Origin: Schwartzia succinivorans DSM 10502
GTDB lineage: Bacteria > Bacillota > Negativicutes > Selenomonadales > Selenomonadaceae
Assembly (NCBI RefSeq): GCF_900129225.1
Contig: NZ_FQUG01000004.1
Span: 1-64,000, forward strand
Direction: 5' to 3'
Length of the DNA: 64,000 bases
In this document: positions 37,598 to 47,276 of the stretch, in pieces
Position numbering within the stretch: position 1 is the stretch's first letter
How the letters are laid out: the number at the start of each line of letters is the position of its first letter
Notes under the pieces: generated by a model
What the model saw: the letters and a program-made list of their open reading frames with translations, nothing else
What the model was told of the DNA's origin: nothing
Database searches by the model: none
Made by a program: the position numbers and the translations under genes

Positions 37598-38662
37598 CTA
37601 CCGCCCTTCTGCAAAATTACGAATTGCTTTCATAACAGCATTATTTTCTTCAGGGGTTCCGATTGAAATACGCAGGCAGTTATCCAGCATCGGAGCGTTT
37701 CCAAAGCTTCTTACACCTATTCCGTAGTTCAACAGACGTTCATTTAGCTCCTTCGCCTTATCGTACCGCAAAAGCAGGAAGTTCGTATCGGAAGGATATA
37801 CTTTGACGCCCGGAAGTGACAGGAATTCCTCATACATACGGTCACGCTCACTGATTACCATTTCAATACGGGGATCAAATTCATCATACATCTGCATGAC
37901 AACAGAAGCAACAACCGTAGAAAGTACATTCAAATAGTATGGCTTAAAAACCTTGCCTACTGTTGAAATTATGTCCTTATCTGCCAAAAGATAGCCCACT
38001 CTTATTGCTGCCAGGCCAAATGCTTTTGAAAAAGTACGCGCTACCATCAAATGCGGATATTTGGACATAAGGGAAACCGCGCTTGCCTTTTTACCTGCAA
38101 ATTCAACGTACGCTTCATCAACCAAAAACGCGCAGTCAATTTCCTTGGCGATTTTTTCAATATCCTCAACAGGAATCAAACCGCCAGTCGGGTTATTGGG
38201 ATTGCATACAACTGCCAAAGATGCCTTTTGGCTTTTAACTGCCTCAATAAATTTTTCCGCGTTAAATTTATAATCGTCATCCAGCGGAACTGCAATGCCC
38301 TCTGCATCCGCGGATTTTACGCATATCGGGTACATTGAAAAGGACGGCTGCATATATACAATTTTGTGACCTTCACCGCCAAAAGCGTAAAAAATCTTGT
38401 CTATTATCTCGCTGGAGCCGTTTCCCAGCCATACATTTTCCTTCTGCAGCCCGAAACGCTTTGCAATTATTTCGGACAAATCCTCCGGCTCCGTGTTTGG
38501 ATAACGGTTAAAAGCAATCCGTGACAAGCTGCTCAAGACACGCTCTTCAACCAAAGGAGGCAGATTCCATCCTGATTCATTGGCGTTTACTTTGATATTC
38601 CAGTCACGTTCGACAACATCGTAGACCGGGAGGTTGTCTATATCCTTTCGGTAATCAAGCAT
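37598..38662 (-). CDS. hisC: Histidinol-phosphate aminotransferase
   Basis: 354-aa PLP enzyme, fold type I. Motifs VWLGNGSSEIID, VVCNPNNPTGGLI, FLVDEAYVEFAG and the PLP lysine in ARTFSKAFGLAAIRVGY. 3 bases after hisD. Catalyses imidazole-acetol phosphate to histidinol phosphate. Confidence 0.96.
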   Translation of the reverse strand: MLDYRKDIDNLPVYDVVERDWNIKVNANESGWNLPPLVEERVLSSLSRIAFNRYPNTEPEDLSEIIAKRFGLQKENVWLGNGSSEIIDKIFYAFGGEGHKIVYMQPSFSMYPICVKSADAEGIAVPLDDDYKFNAEKFIEAVKSQKASLAVVCNPNNPTGGLIPVEDIEKIAKEIDCAFLVDEAYVEFAGKKASAVSLMSKYPHLMVARTFSKAFGLAAIRVGYLLADKDIISTVGKVFKPYYLNVLSTVVASVVMQMYDEFDPRIEMVISERDRMYEEFLSLPGVKVYPSDTNFLLLRYDKAKELNERLLNYGIGVRSFGNAPMLDNCLRISIGTPEENNAVMKAIRNFAEGR

Positions 38663-38665
38663 ACC

Positions 38666-40006
38666 TTACTTCTCCCTTCTCAGGCGGATAGCATTGGCAT
38701 GTGCCTGAAGCCCCTCCGTCTCGGCAAGGCGGATAATGTCCTCGGACACATCACTAAGTGCCGGCTGTGTATAGGAAATAAAGCTTGTACGTTTCATAAA
38801 TGTTTCTACGTTGAGTACTGAATAATACCTTGCTGTTCCACCTGTAGGAAGAATATGGTCAGGGCCTGCAAAATAATCACCCAGCGGCTCCGGCGAATAT
38901 GCACCAAGGAAAACAGCGCCTGCATGGCGTACATACGGAAGAAGCTCGAACGGATTTTCCGTGAGAAGCTCCAAATGCTCAGGTGCGGACAGATTTGCAA
39001 AATCCATAGCCTGCATCATATCCTCGGCTATGATAATCATTCCGTTCCTTTCGATAGACGCGCCGGCAATCTCCTTTCGCGGAAGCTGCGCAAGCTGCTT
39101 TTCTACCTCAGCCGCAACCTTTTCTGCGAGCTCAGCGCTGTTGGTTATTACTATGCTTGATGCCAGCGGGTCATGCTCTGCCTGGCTGAGCATATCTGCA
39201 GCCGTATAGACAGGGTCCGCCTTTTCATCAGCTACGATAAGAATCTCGCTTGGACCTGCCAGCATATCAATATCAACATGTCCGTAGACAGCCTTTTTGG
39301 CAAGAGTAACGAAGATGTTTCCCGGGCCTGTAATTTTATCAACACGGGGGATTGTTTCAGTACCGAACGCAACAGCAGCTATAGCCTGTGCTCCGCCGAT
39401 TTTATAAATCTTTTTTACACCAATGTATTTTGCTGCCAAAAGAACATATGGATTGATTTTACCGTCACGCGGCGGGCACATCATAATGATTTCCTTAACT
39501 CCTGCCACAGCAGCCGGAACCGCATTCATTACAACAGAGGACGGATATGCAGCCGTGCCTCCCGGAACATAGATTCCTACACGGTCAAGAGGAATAACCG
39601 ACTGACCAAGAAGAGAGCCTTTCTCCCTGTATGTCATCCAGGAGGTCGGTTTCTGCTCCTCGTGGTATCTGCGTACATTTTCGATGGATTTCTTCAAGGA
39701 TTCAATGACCTTCGGGTCTGCCTGTGCTTCTGCCGCAGCGAACTCATCTTCGCTTACCAAAAACTGATCCGGTGTGAACTCTGCACGGTCAATGAGCTTA
39801 GTATATTTCATAACAGCCTTGTCACCGTCGCGGCGCACATCCGAAACAATCATGTCTACAATTTCGGCAGCCGTCATATCACGTCCGAACAGCTTTATGT
39901 TTCCTTCACGGATTTTGGGATTAAGCTCCACCTGGTCAAAAGGAGCCTTCTCCAAATACTTTTCTACCTTCTCAACACCGAGTTCCTTTACGTTTAAGAT
40001 TTTCAT
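38666..40006 (-). CDS. hisD: Histidinol dehydrogenase
   Basis: 446 aa, full length. Zn site and catalytic His in [26 protein letters not shown] and the N-terminal [21 protein letters not shown] region. Oxidises histidinol to histidine with NAD+. Overlaps hisG by 4 bases (ATGA). Confidence 0.97.
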   Translation of the reverse strand: MKILNVKELGVEKVEKYLEKAPFDQVELNPKIREGNIKLFGRDMTAAEIVDMIVSDVRRDGDKAVMKYTKLIDRAEFTPDQFLVSEDEFAAAEAQADPKVIESLKKSIENVRRYHEEQKPTSWMTYREKGSLLGQSVIPLDRVGIYVPGGTAAYPSSVVMNAVPAAVAGVKEIIMMCPPRDGKINPYVLLAAKYIGVKKIYKIGGAQAIAAVAFGTETIPRVDKITGPGNIFVTLAKKAVYGHVDIDMLAGPSEILIVADEKADPVYTAADMLSQAEHDPLASSIVITNSAELAEKVAAEVEKQLAQLPRKEIAGASIERNGMIIIAEDMMQAMDFANLSAPEHLELLTENPFELLPYVRHAGAVFLGAYSPEPLGDYFAGPDHILPTGGTARYYSVLNVETFMKRTSFISYTQPALSDVSEDIIRLAETEGLQAHANAIRLRREK

Positions 40007-40674
40007 TTATTCCCTTCAGCCCTTTCAGTTAGAATCTGTTTCATTTTTTCAGTCAAGCTGTATATACGGTCAAACTTCAAACGGAAGCTTACACGGTTTG
40101 CAACAAGTCTCGCAGAAGCATCCATAATATGGACAATCTCTTCGAGATTATTTTCCTTCAATGTGGTTCCTGTCTCGACAATATCAACGATACTCTCGGA
40201 AAGCCCCACTATAGGTCCAAGCTCAATTGACCCGTTAAGCTTTATGTATTCCATCTGCATACCGTGCTCATTAAAAAATTTTTCAGCAATATGCGGGAAT
40301 TTTGTCGCAACTCTCGTATGTGTGTAATCAGTCAGCTTATCACGCTTTTTATCCTTCGGCACGGCCATCATTAAATGACATTTACCAAAGCCCAGATCCA
40401 AAAGCTCATAAACATCCTGCCCTGATTCCACAAGCACATCCTTGCCGATGATTCCTATATCCGCTGCACCATATTCGACATAAGTCGGAACATCTGCAGT
40501 TTTTGATATGATAAATTTTACCTTCTGAGCTTCATTGGTGATAACAAGCTTTCGGGATGAATCAGTAAGGCCATCGGCAGAAATACCGGCTTCCCTGAAC
40601 AAATCAACAGCCAGTGGAAAAAGCTTTCCTTTGGGAAGTGCAATTGTTAAATACTCATTTTCACTACTCTGCAT
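40003..40674 (-). CDS. hisG: ATP phosphoribosyltransferase, short catalytic form
   Basis: 223 aa, the short HisG that needs HisZ. LTIALPKGKLFPLAVDLF at the N-terminus, GAADIGIIGKDVL, and the PRPP loop IVDIVETGTTLKENNL. First committed step. I use the ATG at 40672-40674, with GGAGG 5 bases upstream; the frame goes back four codons to a start that contains this site. Confidence 0.96.
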   Translation of the reverse strand: MQSSENEYLTIALPKGKLFPLAVDLFREAGISADGLTDSSRKLVITNEAQKVKFIISKTADVPTYVEYGAADIGIIGKDVLVESGQDVYELLDLGFGKCHLMMAVPKDKKRDKLTDYTHTRVATKFPHIAEKFFNEHGMQMEYIKLNGSIELGPIVGLSESIVDIVETGTTLKENNLEEIVHIMDASARLVANRVSFRLKFDRIYSLTEKMKQILTERAEGNK

Positions 40675-40780
40675 TATGTCCTCCATTAATGTCTTTACTA
40701 TATTAAAGTACTAATATGATGATATGCTAACATGTGATTGTAACATTGTCAATCCATTTAAGCGTTTTTATTTAAAATAA

Positions 40781-41290
40781 TCAATTTTTAGAATCGGCAA
40801 GCTGAAGAATTTTGAGCTCGATACTGCGCTCCGATAAATTCCGGTCATGATGGCGGGAAATCATATCCGCTTCTTTATCCATGCCAATTTCCCTCAGCAT
40901 TTTTTCTCCAATTTGAGGATGGAAGAAGTAAACATGAAACAGTCCTGACAGCCAGCCGTTGTTTTTCCCTGCCTGCCTACGTGCAAAATCAGGAAAACAA
41001 CCTGCAATGATAACAGCAATCGACTTTTCCCATACGTTCATGCTTCCGTTGACACGTCCTACATCGTGCAGCAGGGCTGACCGCCGCAGCAAATCGGAAT
41101 CGCATTCCTCTGACTTGGCAATTTCAAGCGCAGTATACGCAACATGGAGCGCATGATACTGATCGGCTGTTGACATGTTCCAAAACAGCTTTTGTGCCTC
41201 AGCCGGCAGATACATTTCTACATACTGCCTGTCCGCTTCTGTCAGCGACGCGGTAACTGCACGGTAAAACTGATATAACCGCCCTGCCAT
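40781..41290 (-). CDS. HD-domain protein in the his operon
   Basis: 169 aa with an HD signature: H46/H49 (DQYHALHVAYT), the H75-D76 pair in ALLHDVGRVNG, H124 (FFHPQIGEK) and H147-H148-D149 (RHHDRNLS). Its start overlaps the hisZ stop by one base (TAATG), so it is translated with the histidine genes. No HD protein has a known step in histidine synthesis; a nucleotide phosphohydrolase related to PRPP or AICAR metabolism is a guess. Start and reading frame are clear. Confidence 0.85.
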   Translation of the reverse strand: MAGRLYQFYRAVTASLTEADRQYVEMYLPAEAQKLFWNMSTADQYHALHVAYTALEIAKSEECDSDLLRRSALLHDVGRVNGSMNVWEKSIAVIIAGCFPDFARRQAGKNNGWLSGLFHVYFFHPQIGEKMLREIGMDKEADMISRHHDRNLSERSIELKILQLADSKN

Positions 41291-42477
41291 TATTCAACAT
41301 ACAGAAGCGAAGCATACTTTTTCTCTTTTTGATATGCTTCCGCTTCTTCCTTTGTCATAGCATATGGGGCAAGTTCAACGACCAGCCCCTCGTTCCTTTT
41401 CCTCTGAGCTGATTCGATTGCAGTCTTTATCTTGCCAGGTGTATACGCAACAAAGCAGTCTTTTTTCAGTGTCTCCGAAGACGCTCCCTCACGTTCGACA
41501 GCCAGCATGATACGTTCAATCCCCAGCGCAAAGCCTGTTGACGGGCACGCGGCGCCGAAATCCGAAAGCATTCGGTCGTATCTTCCGCCTCCGCAGAGAG
41601 GGAATCCCATCTCCGGAGTATAAATTTCAAATACCATTCCCGTATAGTAATCAAAATCACGTATTACGCCCAAATCAAACTTGACGAACTCGGCAACTCC
41701 GTAGGACTCCAAAAGCTGATATATAGCAGACAGATTGTCCAATGCCCTTCTGCTCTGCTCATTGCACGCAATATCCCATGCCTTCTTCAATATTTCCTTG
41801 TCGCCGTGCAGGAGTGGAAGTGATGAAAGGATTTTCTTGCTGCGCTCAGGAAGCTGCGTCTGTTCGATTATTTCATGCAGTTTTACCAAATTTCTTTTTT
41901 CCAGTGCTTCCCGTATGTTTATCTGTGTCTCGTCCGAAAAATTGAACTCACTCATAAGACCGTTAATGAACTCAATCTGTCCTATGCACACGGTAAAATT
42001 TTCAAGACCGCATTGTTTGAGTCCCTGTATCGCCAAAGCGATTATTTCAGCATCAGCCTCTGCCGTACTGGGTCCCATGAATTCGACGCCGGCCTGATAA
42101 AACTCACACTGTCTGCCTGCCTGTGCCTGCTCATAGCGAAAAACATTGCTTACATATGAAAATTTAAGCGGACGTACCGCGTCTCTCATACGGCTTGCTA
42201 CCACACGTGCAATAGGCGTAGTCATTTCATGACGCAGCGCCAGAGTTCTGTTTTGGCGGTCAAAAAACTTGAACATGTGAGGCTCTATAGCCTGACCGTT
42301 TCCTATGGTGAGAGTATCAAGATACTCTATAGATGGCGTAACAATCTCATCATAGCCCCATTTCGTAAACAGATTCATGAGGCTTGATTCTATAGAGCGT
42401 TTGCATGCTGCTTCCAAAGGCAAAAAATCCCGCGTTCCATACGGAATCTTGAGTGAATTCTTCAACATCGGTTTCAT
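41290..42477 (-). CDS. hisZ: ATP phosphoribosyltransferase regulatory subunit
   Basis: 395 aa histidyl-tRNA-synthetase-like protein without catalytic function: IPYGTRDFLPLEAACKRSIESS, RFDEL-type motif 2 MTTPIARVVASRMRDAVRPLKFSYVSNVFRYEQ and motif 3 region GFALGIERIMLAVE. Pairs with short HisG and senses histidine. The ATG at 42475-42477 with GGAAGGTGGAA upstream is 7 bases after the yerC stop; the longer open frame overlaps yerC. Confidence 0.93.
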   Translation of the reverse strand: MKPMLKNSLKIPYGTRDFLPLEAACKRSIESSLMNLFTKWGYDEIVTPSIEYLDTLTIGNGQAIEPHMFKFFDRQNRTLALRHEMTTPIARVVASRMRDAVRPLKFSYVSNVFRYEQAQAGRQCEFYQAGVEFMGPSTAEADAEIIALAIQGLKQCGLENFTVCIGQIEFINGLMSEFNFSDETQINIREALEKRNLVKLHEIIEQTQLPERSKKILSSLPLLHGDKEILKKAWDIACNEQSRRALDNLSAIYQLLESYGVAEFVKFDLGVIRDFDYYTGMVFEIYTPEMGFPLCGGGRYDRMLSDFGAACPSTGFALGIERIMLAVEREGASSETLKKDCFVAYTPGKIKTAIESAQRKRNEGLVVELAPYAMTKEEAEAYQKEKKYASLLYVE

Positions 42478-42484
42478 AATATAT

Positions 42485-42796
42485 TTATTCCACCTTCCTG
42501 CTTTCCTTTTCCTTGAAACGCTGCAATATAACATTGTAGCCATCGGCACCGTAATTAAGGCACTTCTTCACGCGGCTGATTGTAGCCGTGCTTGCTCCTG
42601 TACGTTCAACAATAGCATCATAGGTATTACCCACAGAAAGCATACGCGCAACCTCAAGACGCTGTGCCAATGCCTTCAGCTCGCCTATAGTACATATATC
42701 CTCCAGGAACTCGTAGCATTCCTCCTGTGTCTTCAGGACCAGCAAAGCATCACAAAGCTGGTCGGTAAGTTCATCTTTGATTTTTGGATTTATCAT
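42485..42796 (-). CDS. YerC/YecD family TrpR-related regulator
   Basis: 103-aa helix-turn-helix protein: LVLKTQEECYEFLEDICTIGELKALAQRLEVARML, HTH part YDAIVERTGASTATISRVKKCL. Family found next to his or other genes in Firmicutes. First gene of the his operon, with hisZ 7 bases on. Probably regulates histidine synthesis. Confidence 0.85.
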   Translation of the reverse strand: MINPKIKDELTDQLCDALLVLKTQEECYEFLEDICTIGELKALAQRLEVARMLSVGNTYDAIVERTGASTATISRVKKCLNYGADGYNVILQRFKEKESRKVE

Positions 42797-42931
42797 ACTA
42801 ACACCACCACAATAATATTTTTTCTCTTTATTCCTTTACTCCGTGAAAATAATATAAAATAATTATAGCACACTTTAGTATAGAAACAAGTAAAAGGATA
42901 ATAAAAATTTACAGAATGCCTAATTAGCAGG

Positions 42932-42968
42932 ATTGCCTTTGGCAAAACCGTAATGAATGAGTTATAAT
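42932..42968 (+). promoter_or_regulatory. Promoter of the U32 peptidase gene, palindrome-containing
   Basis: TATAAT (42963-42968) preceded at 18 bases by TTGGCA (42939-42944). The -35 lies in the palindrome ATTGCC-TTT-GGCAAA around 42932-42946, the same motif and the same spacing as at trmL (25225-25329). The yerC promoter on the other strand must also lie in 42797-42960 but I found no clear box. Confidence 0.6.
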
Positions 42969-43001
42969 AATGAAAGAATTCAATAAAGGAGAAAAATACT
43001 T

Positions 43002-44933
43002 ATGACTTTGACACGCGAATCTGTCGAGCTTCTGGCACCGGCAGGAAACTTTGAAGTTCTTAAAGCTGCTGTAGACGCAGGAGCCGATGCCGTATACCTC
43101 GGCGGCAAGCATTTTAATATGCGCCTGCACCGTCAGGATATGAATTTCAGTGATGAAGAACTCAAAGAAGCTATTAAATATACGCACGAGCATGGCGTAC
43201 GCCTTTATATCACCATAAACAACCTCATCAGCGAAGAAGAGCTTCCTGATTTGGAAAAGTTCCTGCAATACCTTGATACGATTAAGCCTGATGCTATTCT
43301 TGTACAGGATTTTGCCGTTATCGAGCTTGTAAAACGCCTCGGAATCAAGATTCCTCTCCATGCATCTATTATGATGAACACACATAACGAGCACGCTGTA
43401 AAGCTTCTGCAGCAGTATGGAATCACACGTGTTGTTGCCAGCCGAGAAATGTCTCTTACTGAGCTTTCCATTCTTCGTGAACGCACAGGCATCGAGGTCG
43501 AATACTTCGTTCACGGCGATATGTGCATTTCCGAGAGCGGCCAGTGCATCCACTCCGGTGTACTCTTCGGACAGAGCGGAAACCGCGGCCGATGCCTGAA
43601 ACCCTGCAGATGGCCGTATGAGCTTCTCTATGAGGACACGCTGGAAAAAGCCCCGGATACGTCTGACGGACCGTATAAGCTGGCATTAAAGGACATGTGC
43701 ATGTACCGCAACCTTCCGGATCTGATTCAGGCAGGAGTCGCTTCCTTCAAGATTGAGGGACGTATGCGCCCTGCTCCTTTCGTTCACGAGATTGTCAGCA
43801 TTTACCGCCGTGCAATCGACGCATATATCGCTGACCCGACCGGATATCAGATTAACGAAGACGACTGGAAGGCCCTCTACAACAACCGTGCCCGTGATTT
43901 TTCCACATGCTTTGCCATGGGGCACCCTGACAAAAACGCAATCGGATTTGACGGAACACGCGAACCGCGCTTTTTCAGCAAGGCTATTCCCGAAGCTAAA
44001 TACGGTGATGAAAAAACTACTCAGGAAGCAGCAGCGTCTGTTGAAAAGAAATCCTCTCTCGCTGTACGTGTCCGGGACATGGAAGGCTTAAAAGCCGCTA
44101 TTGATGGCGGCGCTGACGCAGTTTATGCAGGCGGAGAAGTATATGCGCCTGCCAAGCCATGGACTCTTTCAGCATTGAAGGATGCAATCGACTACGCGCA
44201 TAAGCACAATGTCCGTTTCATTTTGGATACCCCGCGCACTACAACCATGCGTGAGGTACAGGAGCTGGAGCTTCAGCTTGAAGCAGTTGAAGCATTAAAG
44301 CCGGACGGAATTCTGCTTGGCAATCCCGGAAGCATGTATCTTGCTGAAAAAATCACCTCGCTTCCGCTTCAGACAGATTTCTCGCTTAACCTCTTTAACC
44401 ATACAGCGGCAGAATTCTTCAAGCGGCACCGTGTATCCCTTTCCACCGTTTCCTACGAGCTTTCGCTTCATCAGCTGACGGATATGGCTAAGAAAGCAGA
44501 TGCTCCATTGGAGGTTATAGTCCACGGTGCATACGAGTCAATGATTTGCGACCATGATTTCCCGTCGCTGTCCAATCCGCAGGATTCCTTCAGCGAAGAA
44601 TCGGATAAACACCGGTACGCGTTGAAGGACGAAACAGGAGCAATTCACTCCCTGCGCAGAGACCAGTACGGAAGAACGCATATCTTGTTCACCAACGACC
44701 TCTGTCTGTATCCGTATCTGCCGCAGCTTCATGCTGCAGTATCTAATTTCCGGATTGAGGCACAGGACATGGAGCCGGAGCTTGTAAAGAAAACAACCGC
44801 ATTGTATAAGGAAGCTCTTAATAAGCTGGATAACAGAGCAGTTGAGCTTGACCTGAGCGTTATAGACAATCTCGAAAAGGAAAACAAACGTCCCTTCGGA
44901 ATCGGAGCATACCGCTTTGCTGAATCAAAATAA
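43002..44933 (+). CDS. Peptidase U32 family protein
   Basis: 643 aa. Two U32-type barrel halves: first with ELLAPAGNFEVLKAAVDAGADAVYLGG (residues 9-35) and YFVHGDMCISESGQC, CIHSG..FGQSGNRGRCLKPCRWPYEL cysteines; second starting near 350 with VRDMEGLKAAIDGGADAVYAGG. This matches the large U32 proteins (YhbU/RlhA-like). Members act on tRNA/rRNA modification or collagen-like peptides; not resolvable here. GGAG RBS before the ATG at 43002-43004. Confidence 0.92.
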   Translation: MTLTRESVELLAPAGNFEVLKAAVDAGADAVYLGGKHFNMRLHRQDMNFSDEELKEAIKYTHEHGVRLYITINNLISEEELPDLEKFLQYLDTIKPDAILVQDFAVIELVKRLGIKIPLHASIMMNTHNEHAVKLLQQYGITRVVASREMSLTELSILRERTGIEVEYFVHGDMCISESGQCIHSGVLFGQSGNRGRCLKPCRWPYELLYEDTLEKAPDTSDGPYKLALKDMCMYRNLPDLIQAGVASFKIEGRMRPAPFVHEIVSIYRRAIDAYIADPTGYQINEDDWKALYNNRARDFSTCFAMGHPDKNAIGFDGTREPRFFSKAIPEAKYGDEKTTQEAAASVEKKSSLAVRVRDMEGLKAAIDGGADAVYAGGEVYAPAKPWTLSALKDAIDYAHKHNVRFILDTPRTTTMREVQELELQLEAVEALKPDGILLGNPGSMYLAEKITSLPLQTDFSLNLFNHTAAEFFKRHRVSLSTVSYELSLHQLTDMAKKADAPLEVIVHGAYESMICDHDFPSLSNPQDSFSEESDKHRYALKDETGAIHSLRRDQYGRTHILFTNDLCLYPYLPQLHAAVSNFRIEAQDMEPELVKKTTALYKEALNKLDNRAVELDLSVIDNLEKENKRPFGIGAYRFAESK

Positions 44934-44953
44934 ATCAGGAGATGACATACTGC

Positions 44954-46246
44954 ATGAAATCTTATATCGGACCAAAAGCTATTCTTGAAAAGAAAAAGAA
45001 ATACATCATGCCGTGTCTGGCACATTTTTTTCAGGATCCTCCGGAATTTGTCAAAGGTTCCATGCAATACCTTTTTGACACCGAAGGAAAAAAATACCTG
45101 GACTGCTTTGCAGGTGTATCTGTTATAAACTGCGGACACTGCAACCCTGAAATCACACAAAAGGTCGTTGAACAGGTACAGAGCCTGCAGCACGTCTGCA
45201 ACATCTATCTGACGGAAAACTTCGTAAACCTTGCCGAAAAGCTGGCAGAGGTTACACCGGGCAAGCTGCAGAAATCCTTCTTCTGCTCCACAGGCTCGGA
45301 AGCAAATGAAGGTGCGTTGCTGCTCGCCACAATCTATACCAAAAGCAGTGAATTTATCGCGCTTCGCAACGGACTTCACGGCCGCACAAAACTGGGTATG
45401 AGTGTTACAGGCATCGGAATGTGGCGCACTGACCCCAATCCATGCGGTGGAATCAGCTTTGCACCAAACCCCTACTGCTACCGATGCCCTCTCGGGAAAA
45501 AATATCCTGAATGCGACCTTGAATGCGCAAATCAGATTGAGGACATCATCAAAACAGCAACCTCCGGTAATCCTGCTGCTTTTATCGCAGAATCAATTCA
45601 GGGTAATGCAGGAATCGTGGTTCCTCCAAAGGGATATTTCAAGCGTGTAAAAGAAATACTGGAAAAATACAACACGCTTCTTATAATTGATGAAGTTCAG
45701 ACAGGCTTTGCACGCACAGGGAAAATGTTTGCCATTGAAAACTTTGACGTAGAACCCGACATCATGACAATGGCAAAAGCACTGGGCAACGGCGCGCCTA
45801 TCAGCGCATTCATTGCCTCCGCAAAAATTGCGGATACATATACCCGCCCCGGAGCGTCCACATTGGGCGGCAACCCGGTATCCTCAGCAGCAGGACTTGC
45901 TGTACTTTCGTACATCGAAGAGCACAATCTTCTGCAGAACGCGTACGACAGAGGCGTACAGCTCCGTGAAGGATTGGCTGAACTGGCTAAAAAGCACCCT
46001 ATCATCGGAGACATTCGCGGTCTCGGACTGATGAACGGCGCAGAATTTGTCCATGCGGATAAATCTCCTGCCTTTAATGAGCTGGATGAAGTTCTGGAAG
46101 AAATGAAGAACCGCGGCTTTATCATTGGCAAAAACGGAATCTCAAGAAACGTTATGGCGTTCCAGCCTCCACTTGTAATAACGGAAGAAAATATAAATGA
46201 TGTACTGAACAACCTTGATGATGTTCTGACTAACAAAAAACTTTAA
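44954..46246 (+). CDS. Class III aminotransferase (alanine-glyoxylate-like)
   Basis: 430 aa. PLP motifs: FFCSTGSEANEGALLLA, LIIDEVQTGFARTGKMFA, and the Lys in MTMAKALGNGAPISAFIA; the C-terminus has GLGLMNGAEFV. It carries an unusual inserted stretch NPYCYRCPLGKKYPECDLEC with four cysteines. I start it at 44954, with AGGAG 12 bases upstream; the ATG at 44942 sits directly on the site. It follows the U32 gene by about 20 bases. Substrate unknown (omega-amino or glyoxylate type). Confidence 0.85.
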   Translation: MKSYIGPKAILEKKKKYIMPCLAHFFQDPPEFVKGSMQYLFDTEGKKYLDCFAGVSVINCGHCNPEITQKVVEQVQSLQHVCNIYLTENFVNLAEKLAEVTPGKLQKSFFCSTGSEANEGALLLATIYTKSSEFIALRNGLHGRTKLGMSVTGIGMWRTDPNPCGGISFAPNPYCYRCPLGKKYPECDLECANQIEDIIKTATSGNPAAFIAESIQGNAGIVVPPKGYFKRVKEILEKYNTLLIIDEVQTGFARTGKMFAIENFDVEPDIMTMAKALGNGAPISAFIASAKIADTYTRPGASTLGGNPVSSAAGLAVLSYIEEHNLLQNAYDRGVQLREGLAELAKKHPIIGDIRGLGLMNGAEFVHADKSPAFNELDEVLEEMKNRGFIIGKNGISRNVMAFQPPLVITEENINDVLNNLDDVLTNKKL

Positions 46247-46263
46247 CGGAAAAACGCAGCAAA

Positions 46264-46291
46264 AAATCCCCGACCAATCGGCCGGGGATTT
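46264..46291. terminator. Bidirectional terminator between convergent genes
   Basis: AAATCCCCG (46264-46272) and CGGGGATTT (46283-46291) form a 9-bp stem with 10-base loop, flanked by A-run and T-run. Serves the plus aminotransferase gene and the minus adenosyltransferase gene. Confidence 0.85.
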
Positions 46292-46309
46292 CTCATTTGT
46301 TTACTCTAA

Positions 46310-46813
46310 TCACTCTTCCTTATGCTCCTCAAGACGCATGAGCATGAAGCAATAATCGGAAAGACGGTTTATATACAGTCTGTCTGTATCATGCACTTCC
46401 TCCTGTTTGGAGAGGCGCAGAATCTGACGCTCTGCACGGCGTGCGATAGTACGCGCCAAATCAAGCATTGCTCCGCCTTTGGAATCACCCGGGACAAGGA
46501 AGCATGCCAACGGACCGACAATCCCCTCGATCTCGTCAATCTCACTCTCAAGCTCCTGGATGTTAAATTCCTTGATATACGGCTCACTTCCGAGGCTTGC
46601 TAAATCAGCCATGAAAAGAGAAACATTTTTCTGTAAAAGGTATATGCGGGTTTTTACGTCTTCATTCTCGCAAAAAGCCCGGGCCATACCCAAAGCTGAG
46701 TTCATTTCGTCGATGGTACCATACGTTTCAACCCGAAGGGAATCCTTATCTACACGTTCTCCTGTAAAAAGACTGGTCTGCCCTTTATCGCCTGTTTTCG
46801 TATAAACGCCCAT
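46310..46813 (-). CDS. PduO-type cob(I)alamin adenosyltransferase
   Basis: 167 aa. YTKTGDKGQTSLFTGERVDKDSLRVETYGTIDE is the ATP-binding start of PduO/EutT-like enzymes; LDLARTIARRAERQ and YINRLSDYCFMLMRLEE complete the active site. Makes adenosylcobalamin. Starts 11 bases after ndk's stop. Confidence 0.93.
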   Translation of the reverse strand: MGVYTKTGDKGQTSLFTGERVDKDSLRVETYGTIDEMNSALGMARAFCENEDVKTRIYLLQKNVSLFMADLASLGSEPYIKEFNIQELESEIDEIEGIVGPLACFLVPGDSKGGAMLDLARTIARRAERQILRLSKQEEVHDTDRLYINRLSDYCFMLMRLEEHKEE

Positions 46814-46824
46814 CTTCGATCACC

Positions 46825-47241
46825 TCAGTCAAAAATTTCAGTTTCGTTGAAGAAAATATGAATTTCGCGAGCTGCGCTCTCCGGGCTGTCGGATGCATGA
46901 ACTGCATTCTCGCCTTTGCTTGCAGCATAAAGCTTGCGGATTGTGCCCTCTGCAGCCTCTGCAGGGTCAGTCTTGCCGTTGATTTCACGAACCTTTGCAA
47001 TAGCGCCTTCGCCTGCCAGAACCATAGCAACGATAGGTCCGGAAGTCATGAAAGTCTCAAGCTCACCATAGTACGGACGGCCGATATGCTCTTCATAATG
47101 CTTTGCAGCAACTTCCTTCGTCATCTTCATCATGCGCATAGCGAGAAGCTGAAGTCCCTCATCCTCATAACGCTTTACAATGTCACCTGTGTGATGAGCC
47201 TTAAAAGCATCCGGCTTTACCAATACTAATGTTTTTTCCAT
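46825..47241 (-). CDS. ndk: Nucleoside diphosphate kinase
   Basis: 138 aa. TLVLVKPDAF start, GPIVAMVLAGEGAIAKVREI, catalytic His in KGENAVHASDSPESA (cf. NAVHGSDS). Interconverts NDP/NTP. Normal length, all key residues. Confidence 0.96.
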   Translation of the reverse strand: MEKTLVLVKPDAFKAHHTGDIVKRYEDEGLQLLAMRMMKMTKEVAAKHYEEHIGRPYYGELETFMTSGPIVAMVLAGEGAIAKVREINGKTDPAEAAEGTIRKLYAASKGENAVHASDSPESAAREIHIFFNETEIFD

Positions 47242-47276
47242 GTTAAATCATTTCTCCTTTTGTTATGTATTACTAT

